A stretch of DNA of 64,000 bases from Stercorarius parasiticus. Its lineage: Eukaryota; Chordata; Aves; Charadriiformes; Stercorariidae. The stretch covers positions 127,078-191,077 of the forward strand of contig VWZL01003406.1 in assembly GCA_013396915.1 (NCBI GenBank). Reading direction: 5' to 3'. Both the position numbers and the translations under genes were made by a program. Under the pieces are notes generated by a model, which had not been told where the DNA came from, made no database searches, and saw nothing but the letters and a program-made list of their open reading frames with translations. Positions 63,901 through 64,000 of the stretch are shown here, one piece after another. The stretch's first letter is position 1. Each line of letters opens with the position of its first letter.

Positions 63901-64000
63901 GAACACTAGCAGGATATGAGTTTTGGATCACTGTTACACATTGTGTCAATATTCAATGATCTGCCCAGGTGGTTTTTATGCATAGATCCAGTTAGTGTTA

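Noticed and set aside
1..64000. CRISPR arrays, operons, prophage, toxin-antitoxin or other bacterial systems
   Set aside because: The window is vertebrate: CR1 LINEs, LTR, no dense coding, no regularly spaced repeats.

Overview
This is a eukaryotic, almost certainly avian, stretch of non-coding DNA. The main clue is a series of CR1 LINE retrotransposons, truncated at the 5' end, whose 3' ends carry the familiar tandem tail (TTCTGTGATTCTGTGA-like) and the 'GGTTGGAAGGGACCT' signature seen on one strand or the other. CR1 is the dominant retroposon of birds and other archosaurs and turtles. The background is AT-rich and full of stops. Poly(A)/poly(T) and A-rich tracts are scattered through it, and I see no exon, tRNA, rRNA or other gene that I can defend. 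The longest open frame is 194 codons and has no recognisable domain. The window is best read as intergenic or intronic sequence. Crocodilian or turtle origin cannot be excluded from sequence alone.

Layout. Positions 1-19,000 are mostly unique AT-rich sequence with A-rich and GT-rich low-complexity islands. They also hold a poly(A) tract preceded by poly(A) signals at 135-188, a possible LTR remnant near 2.6-2.8 kb, a CR1 scrap at 5.86 kb, old CR1-like remnants at 10.5-11.0 kb, a small GC-richer island at 15.5-15.8 kb with a good match to the CTCF core, and a GC-rich block at 18.4-19.0 kb with a G-quadruplex motif. A CR1 3' end follows at 19.06-19.50 kb. Positions 19.5-46.9 kb are nearly repeat-free to the eye, apart from one comparatively young CR1 at 33.84-34.11 kb.

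From 46.9 kb to the end, interspersed repeats are much denser. There is a CR1 tail at 46.93 kb, a 600-bp solo LTR on the minus strand at 50.81-51.41 kb with its promoter boxes still visible, and a long minus-strand CR1 at 52.84-54.58 kb. Two CR1 tails follow at 54.89 and 56.24 kb, then a plus-strand CR1 at 61.1-62.77 kb with a large internal deletion, and an older CR1/L3-like relic at 63.5-63.9 kb.

The most actionable anomaly is technical. Inside the 52.8-54.6 kb CR1, 361 bp are repeated in direct orientation, identical as far as I compared them by eye, across a single N at 53,922. This looks like an unmerged contig overlap rather than biology. No operon, pathway or undescribed protein system is visible. 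What the window offers is a record of retrotransposon insertion, truncation and decay.
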